Source of the DNA: JBMOLL01 sp049325415
Lineage (GTDB): Bacteria > Bacteroidota > Bacteroidia > Bacteroidales > GCA-2748055
DNA length: 42,039 nucleotides
Direction of reading: 5' to 3'
NCBI GenBank assembly: GCA_049325415.1
Contig: JBMOLL010000109.1
Location: 1-42,039 of the forward strand
Shown: positions 28,301-36,408 of the stretch, one piece after another
How the letters are laid out: each line of letters opens with the position of its first letter
How positions within the stretch are numbered: position 1 is the first letter of the stretch
Made by a program: the position numbers and the translations under genes
The notes under the pieces: model-generated
Seen by the model: the letters and a program-made list of their open reading frames with translations, nothing else
What the model was told of the DNA's origin: nothing
Databases searched by the model: none

Positions 28301-28609
28301 CTTCCGAGAGCCTATTATAACCACCCGGCTAACAACCTTGGTTCCGACAGGTATGTTGAGGCAGGAGACTATCTCCGTCTGATCAATTTAAAGGTAGGTT
28401 ACCGCTTGCCCAAAGAAATCTGCAATAAAATTCATGTCAGGTCTCTTGATTTTGCACTCAGCGCTCGTAAACTGCTGACTTTCACCAATTATTCAGGTCA
28501 GGATCCCGAGGTAGGACAGGATGCAAGCAATCCGTTCTGGATCGGGGTAGACTATGCCAACACGCCTCCACCAAAGATTTTCACCCTGAGTGTGGCCGTT
28601 GGTTTCTAA
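25385..28609 (+). CDS. SusC/RagA-type TonB-dependent outer-membrane transporter 1
   Basis: About 1074 residues from ATG at 25385, chosen over an ATG 27 bases upstream because it begins a clean signal peptide (ending NVALAQ). An N-terminal carboxypeptidase-regulatory-like beta-sandwich (IRGRILDKNDKSAVIGANV) is followed by a TonB-box-like LEEVTITTVA near residue 115. The plug then carries the SusC signature ALQGRISGLDI, VIRGLSSMGNNKPLIVIDGIP and EILKDAASTAVYGSRGADGV. A long 22-strand-type barrel ends in IFTLSVAVGF. An EF-hand-like loop, DINHDGKIDLNDVD, is near the C-terminal third. It imports oligosaccharides together with the SusD lipoprotein encoded 20 bases downstream. No STN domain, so no sigma-factor signalling is expected. 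The substrate is probably a hemicellulose oligosaccharide (context). Confidence 0.95.
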   Translation: MKRYKTILTVALAFLTVNVALAQNKIIRGRILDKNDKSAVIGANVIEYDSDNRIINGTISNVNGDFVLEMKDLSNVLKISVIGYNSKEITPDPTKTQIIELEPTNVELEEVTITTVAKSNHSLTNIDSRDIASSTVKVDLIEMQNSGVLSATDALQGRISGLDIISASGDPGSGSQLVIRGLSSMGNNKPLIVIDGIPQDNPSGYDDLNLGSANSEDIGNLLNIPVQDIKSIEILKDAASTAVYGSRGADGVLLIETYSGKLGKVQFDYQYKNSVNFQPPAIPMLNGDEYIMLQLEEWHNAYGVFDIPSEIAYDKDYADFYNYSANTDWLGAITQNSMTHDHYFKIAGGGDKTRYFTSFSYINEGGTTINTNSKRFSTRINLDYYLSRKMLFTVQFSYTNNKTDGNLTLDNRNIRQMAYIKAPNMSIWEYDAEGNPTGEYFTPINSYQGSGASYYNPVAVANLGKDDRLSNDLSNTFRLRYNLNDWLIFRETVSFQYEGSKSNNFLPYNALGTDWLAWTVNKAEESNNISSSIRTETQLAFDSPFKSEDHVLSGALTWITNQSQYEWMNIQSNKTPSTNIQDPAINAQINWIGTGSGETRELGALANVNYKYKDRYMLQTILRADAHSSFGANNRWGKFYGLSFGWRFSKEEFLANFNALDESMLRISYGVSGRQPGSAYARFATYSSTGNGNYMTYPSIAPIQVALNNLKWESISSLDIGLELNLFDYRLYIEGDVYSKLTSDLLFEDYDIPTSSGFSQFKFLNGGELTNKGWELMVEYKIIQGEFLRWSVNFNTSQNVNSFKSLPDNFNTEQSTSIGNGEYPLRVIEGEPIGSFFGFHYLGVYASDEDALARDADGNLLYDSEGNPIPMTYMGTYTFRGGDAKYEDINHDGKIDLNDVDWIGDSNPDFIGGFGTTVNYKNFDFSMAFHYRLGFDIINHIAIETEGMNDKNNQSKAVLSRWRTQGQDEPGILPRAYYNHPANNLGSDRYVEAGDYLRLINLKVGYRLPKEICNKIHVRSLDFALSARKLLTFTNYSGQDPEVGQDASNPFWIGVDYANTPPPKIFTLSVAVGF

Positions 28610-28629
28610 TAATAAAAAACTGAAGTGAA

Positions 28630-30111
28630 ATGAAAATAAAATTCCTTACAGCGATCACCCTGCTAAGCATGACCTTTGCTTTTTCATGCAATGACTGGAT
28701 GGAGCTCCTCCCTCCTCAGGGACTTACACGTGAAGAATTCTGGCAGACCAAGGAGGATGTCAGGGCTGTGGTTATGGGTGCTTACGAAACCTTTGCCTCC
28801 ATGGATGAACGCCTTTTTCAGCTGGGTGAAATGAGGGCCGATATGATCAAGTACGACGTGAACCTGGGCTCCTCAGAGAAAAGGGTCATGGAAGGGAATA
28901 TCTACCCGGATAATTACCTCTGCGACTGGGCTACCTTCTACAAAGTGATCAACTACTGCAACGAGGTGATCAAGAATGCCCCGCTTGTACAGGATATCGA
29001 CGACACTTTTACCGATTACCAGATGCAGGGTTTCCTGTCGGAGGCTTATTTCCTCCGTAGCCTGGCTTATTTTTACCTGGTCAGAATTTATAAGGATGTG
29101 CCGTACATCACGGAACCCACCGAATCGGATGATGCCGATGTTTATCCGGTAAAAACAGATGGGGATGAAATCCTGCAGAACGTCCTGACCGATCTGGAAG
29201 ACTACAGGAAGTATGCCACGGTTGATGGCTATCAGACACTTGCGGAGAATAAAGGCCGTGCCACCAAGGCCGCTATCGATGCCCTTATGGCTGATATCGC
29301 CCTCTGGCAGTTTGATTACAATGCAGTGCTGACCTATGTGGCCAGGATCGAAGCTAATCCCGATTATGAGATTATGACCCCGGGTACCTGGTTCGAGATT
29401 TTCTATCCCGGGAACTCCCTGGAGAGCATATTCGAATTCCAGTTCAATGATGCCCTCAACCAGGCCAACAGTCTTTACGGACTGACCCAGCGTTATGCCT
29501 ATAACTATGATCCGAGCCAGACTGCCCTTGAGCTTTTTGCTAAAGAATATGCCAAGGAATCGACCCTGGAAACGGTACGGGGAGAAGGCGCCTCCATTAA
29601 AAAATATGCAGAGAATGATTACATTATCTGGAAATACGTTGGACGGGCCAGTGATAATCTGACAACCCGCACCGGTACAGAACAAAACAGTGCCAACTGG
29701 ATCGTTTACCGCCTTTCCGACGTCATGCTGATGAAAGCTGAAGCTCTGGCCATGCTTGAACGCTATCCCGAAGCACTGGCAATTATGAACGGTCTGCGCT
29801 CTGAAAGGTCGATGGCTCCTCTTACCATCGCCAATAACCCGAATGACTATGAAGACAAGATCCTCGAAGAAAGGGCCCGTGAACTGGCTTTCGAGGGAAA
29901 ACGCTGGTTCGACCTGTTAAGAATGGGAAGGCGTAACGATTATGCCCGTAAGACCAAACTGATCGACATCATCATTACCAATGTTCCGTCCACCCAGAAA
30001 AGAATCCTGGCCACCAAACTGACCAACTCTTTAGGCTGGTATATGCCGATATACAAGTCGGAGATTGAGAGAAACAAAAATCTTGTTCAGAACCCATATT
30101 ATAACTTCTAA
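28630..30111 (+). CDS. SusD/RagB-type glycan-binding lipoprotein 1
   Basis: A 493-residue protein with lipobox AFSC (Cys20). It has SusD features: N-terminal FLxxxPxx-like segment (WMELLPPQG), helix-rich TPR-like region with YFLRSLAYFYLVRIYKDVPYI, and C-terminal RARELAFEGKRWFDLLRMGR. SusD proteins cap the SusC barrel and deliver glycans. It follows SusC 1 directly and is 4 bases before the next FAS1 gene. Confidence 0.95.
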   Translation: MKIKFLTAITLLSMTFAFSCNDWMELLPPQGLTREEFWQTKEDVRAVVMGAYETFASMDERLFQLGEMRADMIKYDVNLGSSEKRVMEGNIYPDNYLCDWATFYKVINYCNEVIKNAPLVQDIDDTFTDYQMQGFLSEAYFLRSLAYFYLVRIYKDVPYITEPTESDDADVYPVKTDGDEILQNVLTDLEDYRKYATVDGYQTLAENKGRATKAAIDALMADIALWQFDYNAVLTYVARIEANPDYEIMTPGTWFEIFYPGNSLESIFEFQFNDALNQANSLYGLTQRYAYNYDPSQTALELFAKEYAKESTLETVRGEGASIKKYAENDYIIWKYVGRASDNLTTRTGTEQNSANWIVYRLSDVMLMKAEALAMLERYPEALAIMNGLRSERSMAPLTIANNPNDYEDKILEERARELAFEGKRWFDLLRMGRRNDYARKTKLIDIIITNVPSTQKRILATKLTNSLGWYMPIYKSEIERNKNLVQNPYYNF

Positions 30112-30115
30112 AATC

Positions 30116-31675
30116 ATGAAGAGGATACTCAATATACTTAGCCTGATCCTTGTGCTGCCCTTGTTCTATGGCTGCCCGGAGACGGAACATCCCAAACCGG
30201 ACTTTGAAGATATGATCCCCTTCAGTGTCTATGATTATATCGTGGAAAACGACAGTCTGTATTCCGACTTCCTGGCCATCCTGGAAAAAGCGGGGATTGA
30301 CAAGACCCTCAGTGCCTACAATCCCGACGGCACGGGCTATACCGTCTTTCTTCCAGATAACGAAGCCGTGCAGCGGTTTATCGCGGGGAATGATCAGTTC
30401 TCCTCCCTGGAAGACCTGCTGAACGACCTGGAATACGTATCCATTCTCGCACGTTATCATGTGGTGAACTCCAGTATTAATGCCGATGATTTCCCTTTTG
30501 GCGCTTTACCGGAATATACTCTATCGCAGGACATTCTTACTGTAAGTTTCGTTATTGAAACCGATACTTCTTACTATAAGATCAATAATCTAGCACCTGT
30601 TATCAATCCCAATATCGAAGTGAATAACGGGTACATTCACCTGATCAGCGAAGTGCTGACTCCCGTAACGCTTACCACTTATGGATGGATCGAGATAAAT
30701 CCGGAGTACTCGATTTTCAAATCGGCTCTTGATGCTACCGGACTTGACCTTCTGGCAGATATCAATACCCGTCTTGAAACTGAGGATCAGCTACCCTTCA
30801 CTCTGTTGATGGAAGCCGACTCGGTCTATAACAGAAGAAAGATTTATGATTTCGACGACCTTGCCGAATTGATCAGTCCCGGGGAAACCGACTATACCTC
30901 ACCTTCCAACCCGCTCTACAACTTTACGGCATATCATTTTCTGACTGATAACCGCTTTCTGGATGACTATGTTGGCGATGCCACCAATTACAGTACATTT
31001 TCAGAGGTTCCTGTTAACATCAACGGTCTGGGGATCGATATTAAGATCAATCGGGGTAAGGAATTATTTGATACAATTGTCAATGGAACCGACACCACCA
31101 TTATCGATTTCATCGGATTCTACTACGATGCCAGTAACGTACTGACCCAGAGCGGATCGATTCATTTCATCGACCAGATCCTGAGGCCTCAGAAACCTTC
31201 TAGAGCTACCCAGACCTACGAATTCTATGAAGAACCGCTCTTTGCCACCTTCCGTATGGAACCTGGTGAGTACCTGGTGGAAGACACTTCTGCACTCAAA
31301 TACATCACCATTTCCGGAACCGACCTTGTCTTTGTGGAGGAAGCCGATGAAGAATACCCGGCCTGGGGTCAGGATTATATCTATCTGGAAGGTGATTTTG
31401 TTGTGACCTACACCATTCCGAAAATTGTCCAGGGTAAATACACTGTAAACATCAAAGCTGAAGGACTTTCATCAACAAATGCCGTGGTGGAGGTCAAGAT
31501 CGACGGGAAAAGCATGGGTACTGTCGACTTCTCTACCACCGGAACCACTTCAGACTCTTATGCCCCTGTTGAACTGGGCGATATTGATTTCCTCAAATAC
31601 GAGGAACACACCATTGAGATCAGCACACTGATCCCCGGTACTTTCCGCTGGGATTATATACAATTTGAAATTTAA
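30116..31675 (+). CDS. Fasciclin (FAS1) lipoprotein B with CBM6-like C-terminal module
   Basis: 519 residues from ATG at 30116, the start that gives a clean signal peptide with lipobox LFYGC (Cys20); an upstream in-frame ATG overlapping susD was rejected. There are two FAS1 units: about 36-182 (GYTVFLPDNEAVQRF, LARYHVV, GYIHLISEVLTPV) and 190-358 (YNFTAYHFL, SGSIHFIDQIL). Residues 368-519 form a beta-sandwich-like module with VTYTIPKIVQGKYTV and a final WDYIQFEI, resembling the ending of CBM6/35-type carbohydrate-binding domains. That similarity is by eye. Ten bases separate it from FAS1 lipoprotein C, which has the same layout. Likely a surface glycan-binding lipoprotein of the SusE/F or SGBP kind (inference). 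Confidence 0.82.
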   Translation: MKRILNILSLILVLPLFYGCPETEHPKPDFEDMIPFSVYDYIVENDSLYSDFLAILEKAGIDKTLSAYNPDGTGYTVFLPDNEAVQRFIAGNDQFSSLEDLLNDLEYVSILARYHVVNSSINADDFPFGALPEYTLSQDILTVSFVIETDTSYYKINNLAPVINPNIEVNNGYIHLISEVLTPVTLTTYGWIEINPEYSIFKSALDATGLDLLADINTRLETEDQLPFTLLMEADSVYNRRKIYDFDDLAELISPGETDYTSPSNPLYNFTAYHFLTDNRFLDDYVGDATNYSTFSEVPVNINGLGIDIKINRGKELFDTIVNGTDTTIIDFIGFYYDASNVLTQSGSIHFIDQILRPQKPSRATQTYEFYEEPLFATFRMEPGEYLVEDTSALKYITISGTDLVFVEEADEEYPAWGQDYIYLEGDFVVTYTIPKIVQGKYTVNIKAEGLSSTNAVVEVKIDGKSMGTVDFSTTGTTSDSYAPVELGDIDFLKYEEHTIEISTLIPGTFRWDYIQFEI

Positions 31676-31685
31676 TTGAGGAAAA

Positions 31686-33221
31686 ATGAGATACAGGTTA
31701 GCCATAACAGGATTTTTACTCCTTCTCGTATGTATCAGCTGTGATAAGAAATGGGAACAGTATTACAATGATGTTCCGGAAACAGTGGATATGAACGTCT
31801 GGGACGCCATTCAACAGGATGAAAACCTCTCCACTTTTGTACAGTTTGTTAAACAGTATAAATACGATACTTTATTCCTGAAGGACAATATTTATTCGCT
31901 GTTTATTCCCGATAATGATGCATTCGCCGCATTCCTCACCTCAGATACTCTATCGCGGTCATTGCTGAATTACGAGTTTTCACTGCATTTCGTGCAGTCG
32001 AGGAATATCTCCGGGAAAAGAAAGGTACAGACCCTGGCGGAGAAGTTCGCTCTTTTCAATAACACAGGCAGTGAACTATATTTCGACGATGTGCTGATTG
32101 ATTTTGAAAGCCCGCTGTATACCAACGGCAAGTATTTCATTATAGGTCAGGTGGCGGAACCAAAGCCGAACCTCTATGAATACATTGCATTGAACAACCC
32201 TGTTCTGAAAAGCTATATTGACAGTCAGGACTCCATTGTTCTCGATAAGGAGCTCAGCATCCCCATTGGTTTTGATGAGCATGGCAATACGATCTACGAT
32301 TCGGTGACCATCACCTACAATCTATTTGAGTTGGAGTATTTCCCGGTTTCGGAAGAATTCAGAAACAATACGGCAACAATTGTTTTCCCCAAAGAAGAGG
32401 ATTACAATGCAGCTTTGGATGAAATGGCCAGTGTGATGAATGGCGTTTATACCGATCACAGCGACATTCCCATGGAATGGCAGCATGAGATACTGATTCC
32501 CTATCTGCTCGAAAGAAGTGTCTTTGAAAACATGCTGGAACCGGAAGCTTTTATTAAACCGGCCAGACTTGACACCCTCAAACTAAAGAATATCCTTGGC
32601 GACAGCGTGGCTATCGATTACACGCCTATTGAAAAGACCATCTGCAGTAATGGCTATGCCTATAACTATTACAACTTTCACGTACCCGACACCCTGCTCA
32701 ATGGTACCTACAGGCTGGAAGGGGAATCTCTGCTTCGTGAAAACGGGGTAAATGCCTACACCTGGCGTGAAGGGGTTGAGGTACTTGCGGATGTAGCTTT
32801 TGTTCCTTACAGGGAGTATATCGATATTGCCTCCAATGATTCGATTCTCAGGGTGCTGTTCACGAAAAACTATTCGGGTGCCTATTCTGTGGAATTCAAG
32901 GTACCGAACCTGTTCCCCAGAAAATACCTGATGGTGGTCAGAACAAATATGTATGTGGGTGGATTGTATGAAGTCTATCTGAATGATGAATTGGCGGCTA
33001 CCATGAACTGGTATAATTATTTTCTCGATCCGTATTTTGTCAGTGTAACCGGAACAAAGATCTATAAACCCACAAAAGCTTTTAACCGCTGGGACTGCTG
33101 GCTGAACAATACTGCAGAATATGGTACGGCCAGGATCAGGTTTGAATACAAGGGACCTGCCAATGTCTCCACGAACGGTCTATCCATTGACTATATTGAC
33201 TTTATACCCTACGACAACTAA
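31686..33221 (+). CDS. Fasciclin (FAS1) lipoprotein C with CBM6-like C-terminal module
   Basis: A 511-residue lipoprotein (lipobox VCISC, Cys19). The first FAS1 unit spans about 35-158 (IYSLFIPDNDAFAAFL, FSLHFVQ) and a diverged second one about 160-335 (ending SNGYAYNYYNFHVPDTLL). Residues 338-511 form a beta-rich module with VEFKVPNLFPRKYLMV and a final IDYIDFIPYDN, parallel to the C-terminal module of lipoprotein B. B and C look like diverged tandem duplicates. The next gene is SusC 2, so this protein may belong to the second transport pair while B belongs to the first, or both may serve either. Function not established. Confidence 0.82.
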   Translation: MRYRLAITGFLLLLVCISCDKKWEQYYNDVPETVDMNVWDAIQQDENLSTFVQFVKQYKYDTLFLKDNIYSLFIPDNDAFAAFLTSDTLSRSLLNYEFSLHFVQSRNISGKRKVQTLAEKFALFNNTGSELYFDDVLIDFESPLYTNGKYFIIGQVAEPKPNLYEYIALNNPVLKSYIDSQDSIVLDKELSIPIGFDEHGNTIYDSVTITYNLFELEYFPVSEEFRNNTATIVFPKEEDYNAALDEMASVMNGVYTDHSDIPMEWQHEILIPYLLERSVFENMLEPEAFIKPARLDTLKLKNILGDSVAIDYTPIEKTICSNGYAYNYYNFHVPDTLLNGTYRLEGESLLRENGVNAYTWREGVEVLADVAFVPYREYIDIASNDSILRVLFTKNYSGAYSVEFKVPNLFPRKYLMVVRTNMYVGGLYEVYLNDELAATMNWYNYFLDPYFVSVTGTKIYKPTKAFNRWDCWLNNTAEYGTARIRFEYKGPANVSTNGLSIDYIDFIPYDN

Positions 33222-33264
33222 ATAATAAAGCTAACAGATGCAGAACCTCTTAGTAAAACATTAT

Positions 33265-36200
33265 ATGAAAAAGGGACTGATTCTCTTGACAATCCTGTTT
33301 ACAGGGATGATCTATTCCTCTGCCCAGGATACCCTGACCGTTTCCGGGGTAGTCCTGTCGACAGCAGGAAAACCGGTGCCCAACGTGGCCATTAGTATAG
33401 AAGGTTCAGCGATGCTACCATCCATATCAGGCGATTCGGGTGAATTCATCCTGAAAACCGTTTCAGGGGAAGTATGGGTGATGGTCGCTCCCGCCTCGGG
33501 ATATAAGAAAAAAAGAATCTTCCTGAACAACAAGAATTTCCTTAAGATCTACCTCACCCCTCTTGATCTGCCTTCGGGAAATGACCAACTGTCATTTTTA
33601 GCCCGGCCTGTAAGTCGCAGAAATATTGTATTTGCCAATTCCGATATCAGTGTGGATGACATGCTGTTTACTCCTTCCATGAGTGTTGACCAGCACCTGC
33701 AGGGTCGGGTGACCGGTATGTTTGTTATAAAACGTTCAGGTGAACCCGGAAGCGGAGCCATGACCACCCAGAGAGGGGTCAACTCCATGTTTGCCAGTAA
33801 CCTTCCCCTCTACATCGTCGATGGGATTCCCGTAATTTCCCACGGGCTCTTTAACTCAAACCTGGAAGGCTATGCGTATAACTCACTGCTGAGCATCAAT
33901 CCCTTTGATGTTTCGAGGATGACAGTTGTCAAAGACCCCGCCATTTCTTCCGTATACGGCTCAAAAGGTTCCAACGGTATTGTTTTTATCGAAACCCTGG
34001 ACCCCAGTGTGACTCAAACCACAATTGACCTGGATCTCCGGACCGGTTATTCACTGGCACCTTCAAACCTCATACCGCAGTTGGATGCGAGTCAGCACAA
34101 GACGCTTATGAATGAAGTGCTTTTCTCCACCGGCATTGATGAAGAAGTGATCAGGGAAGCCATCCCGACCCTTTTTATGGAAGAGGATGATGAACGCTAT
34201 ATTGATTATCAGCATAATACCAACTGGCAACAACTGATCTTTAATAATGCCATGTTCTATAATATGAATCTGAAGGTTAAAGGTGGTGACGAAATTGCCC
34301 GCTATGGTCTTTCTTTCGGCTACAACGATGCCAAAGGCATCATCAAATCGACAGGCTATCAGGGTTATAACCTTCGTTTCGTAAGTCTGCTGAATATCTT
34401 TACCTGGTTGAAAATGAACGCAGGAGTATCTCTGAACTATAACTCGGCAAGCCTGAAAGAGTCGGCAGCTGTCAAAGAAACCAGCCCGATCCTGACTGCT
34501 CTGGCCAAATCACCTATGCTGTATCCATATCAATATGACGCAGACGGCAAGGAACTGACCACCTTGTCCGATGTCGATGAAATCGGAGTGAGTAATCCTC
34601 TCGCTGTTATCGAGAACTATACGGCAGACAACGACAACTATAACTTCACAGCCAGCATGGGAGTTGAAGGTCGTATCAGTGATTATTTCAATGTGAACAG
34701 CAAGTTCAGCTTCAATTACGATGTACTGAAAGAAAAAATCTTTATGCCGAACATCGGGATGGAAGACTATTACGACAACGTGGCCATCAACGTTGCCAAA
34801 GCTACCAATAACGACCTGACTTCGCTGTTTAACAATACCTACCTGAACTTTACTAAAGAAGTCAGCCCGAAGAGTAAGATCTCTTCCTCAACAGGTCTTT
34901 TCCTGCTCGCCAATAAATACCAGTTCGACTGGGGCTTAACCAAAAATGCCCACGAAAACGACCAGTATCGCACCCTGGCGGACGGGCAGAATAACCTGCG
35001 CGAGATCGGCGGAGCTAACCGTGCATGGAACTGGCTTAGTTTTTACGAGAATATAAATTACAGTCTAAAAGACAGGTACCTTTTTCAAGCCAGTGTTTCA
35101 CTCGACGGATCTTCCAGAGTGGGCGACAGTGCCCTCCATACCTTGAATCTGGGCGGTGTTCCTTTTGGACTCTTTTACTCGGGAGGATTTGCATGGAGGG
35201 TTTCTGAAGAAGCATTCCTGAAAAATGTATCCTGGATTGAGGACCTGAAGCTGCGGGTCTCTGCAGGCCGGACCGGTAACGATGATATCGGGGAATCCGC
35301 ATCCACGAATTATTATCAGGCAGTGAAATTCAGGGAAACGGTGGGGCTTTACCCTGCGGTGATACCCAACGATAAACTCACTTATGAGACTGTGAACCAG
35401 ATCAATGCCGGAGTTGATATTGCGCTGTTAGGGAACAGGTTCAGCCTTACCTTCGACTATTTTATCTCCAATACGGAAGACATGATTATCAATACGCCAG
35501 TTTATGCCTACCTGGGCTATAACTACCTGGTGGAAAACGGCGGCAATCTGAAGAATAACGGATGGGAACTTAATACCATGGCCAGGATTGTGGATGCCTA
35601 TGCTTTCAAATGGGATGTTAACCTTTTCATCTCTTCGTTTAATAACGAGATAACCGAAATCAAAGGGGATAAATTTGTATATCCCATTCTTGGAGGTGAA
35701 CGGGTTAATATGCCCGGATACCCGGCCAACAGTTTCTATGGCTTTATTTACGACGGGGTATTCTCGACTACCGAAGAAGCCACAACTGCCAACCTGATCA
35801 ATGAGAAGGGTGTTCCTTTTGGAGCCGGCGACGCCAGGTTCAGGGACATATCTGGACCTGACGGCATTCCCGATAATGTGATCAATGATTATGACAAAAC
35901 CGTGATCGGCTCTCCCCTGCCCGATTATTTCGGGGGATTTACCAATACCCTGATCTACAAAAACCTGTCGCTCAGTGCAACCATTCAGGCTGTTTACGGA
36001 AATGAGCTGTTCAATTATGTACGTTACAGAAATGAAAGCATGACCGGTTTGGAGAACCAGAGCAGTCATGTGCTGAACAGGTGGCAGTACGAAGGACAGG
36101 TGACGGATGTGCCACGGGCGCTATATAATGATCCGATCGGTAATTCAAGTTTCTCCTCCAGGTGGATCGAAGACGGATCCTATCTCCGCATTAAGAACAT

Positions 36201-36408
36201 AACCCTGAGCTATAACCTGCCCAAACAGTTTGGGGCCTTCCGTAGTGCATTGTTCTATGTTTCGGTCAATAACATTCTGACCTTCAGTAACTACCTTGGT
36301 TATGATCCGGAATTTGCCTATTCCTATTCACAGGTCGACCAGGGAATTGATTATGGTTTGACCCCACAGCCCAGGCAGTTTATTGCCGGGATTAAATTCG
36401 GACTCTAA
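33265..36408 (+). CDS. SusC/RagA-type TonB-dependent outer-membrane transporter 2 (divergent)
   Basis: About 1047 residues from ATG at 33265, which starts a signal peptide ending YSSAQ (an in-frame ATG is 27 bases upstream). It keeps the SusC plan: N-terminal beta-sandwich (TVSGVVLSTAGKPVPNVAIS), plug (HLQGRVTGMFVIKRSGEPGS, LPLYIVDGIP, VVKDPAISSVYGSKGSNGI) and a barrel ending QFIAGIKFGL. It is unlike SusC 1 in lacking a recognisable TonB-box stretch of the EEVxVxGY type between sandwich and plug; that region instead reads KIYLTPLDLPSGNDQLSF. The plug motifs are also diverged (RGVNSMFASN instead of RGxSSxxxNN). Its stop codon shares a base with the SusD 2 start, so the two are translationally coupled. 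Substrate unknown. Confidence 0.92.
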   Translation: MKKGLILLTILFTGMIYSSAQDTLTVSGVVLSTAGKPVPNVAISIEGSAMLPSISGDSGEFILKTVSGEVWVMVAPASGYKKKRIFLNNKNFLKIYLTPLDLPSGNDQLSFLARPVSRRNIVFANSDISVDDMLFTPSMSVDQHLQGRVTGMFVIKRSGEPGSGAMTTQRGVNSMFASNLPLYIVDGIPVISHGLFNSNLEGYAYNSLLSINPFDVSRMTVVKDPAISSVYGSKGSNGIVFIETLDPSVTQTTIDLDLRTGYSLAPSNLIPQLDASQHKTLMNEVLFSTGIDEEVIREAIPTLFMEEDDERYIDYQHNTNWQQLIFNNAMFYNMNLKVKGGDEIARYGLSFGYNDAKGIIKSTGYQGYNLRFVSLLNIFTWLKMNAGVSLNYNSASLKESAAVKETSPILTALAKSPMLYPYQYDADGKELTTLSDVDEIGVSNPLAVIENYTADNDNYNFTASMGVEGRISDYFNVNSKFSFNYDVLKEKIFMPNIGMEDYYDNVAINVAKATNNDLTSLFNNTYLNFTKEVSPKSKISSSTGLFLLANKYQFDWGLTKNAHENDQYRTLADGQNNLREIGGANRAWNWLSFYENINYSLKDRYLFQASVSLDGSSRVGDSALHTLNLGGVPFGLFYSGGFAWRVSEEAFLKNVSWIEDLKLRVSAGRTGNDDIGESASTNYYQAVKFRETVGLYPAVIPNDKLTYETVNQINAGVDIALLGNRFSLTFDYFISNTEDMIINTPVYAYLGYNYLVENGGNLKNNGWELNTMARIVDAYAFKWDVNLFISSFNNEITEIKGDKFVYPILGGERVNMPGYPANSFYGFIYDGVFSTTEEATTANLINEKGVPFGAGDARFRDISGPDGIPDNVINDYDKTVIGSPLPDYFGGFTNTLIYKNLSLSATIQAVYGNELFNYVRYRNESMTGLENQSSHVLNRWQYEGQVTDVPRALYNDPIGNSSFSSRWIEDGSYLRIKNITLSYNLPKQFGAFRSALFYVSVNNILTFSNYLGYDPEFAYSYSQVDQGIDYGLTPQPRQFIAGIKFGL

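Noticed and set aside
30065..30115. Upstream in-frame extension of FAS1 lipoprotein B overlapping SusD 1.
   Set aside because: The lipoprotein signal begins at ATG 30116; the extension would break it.
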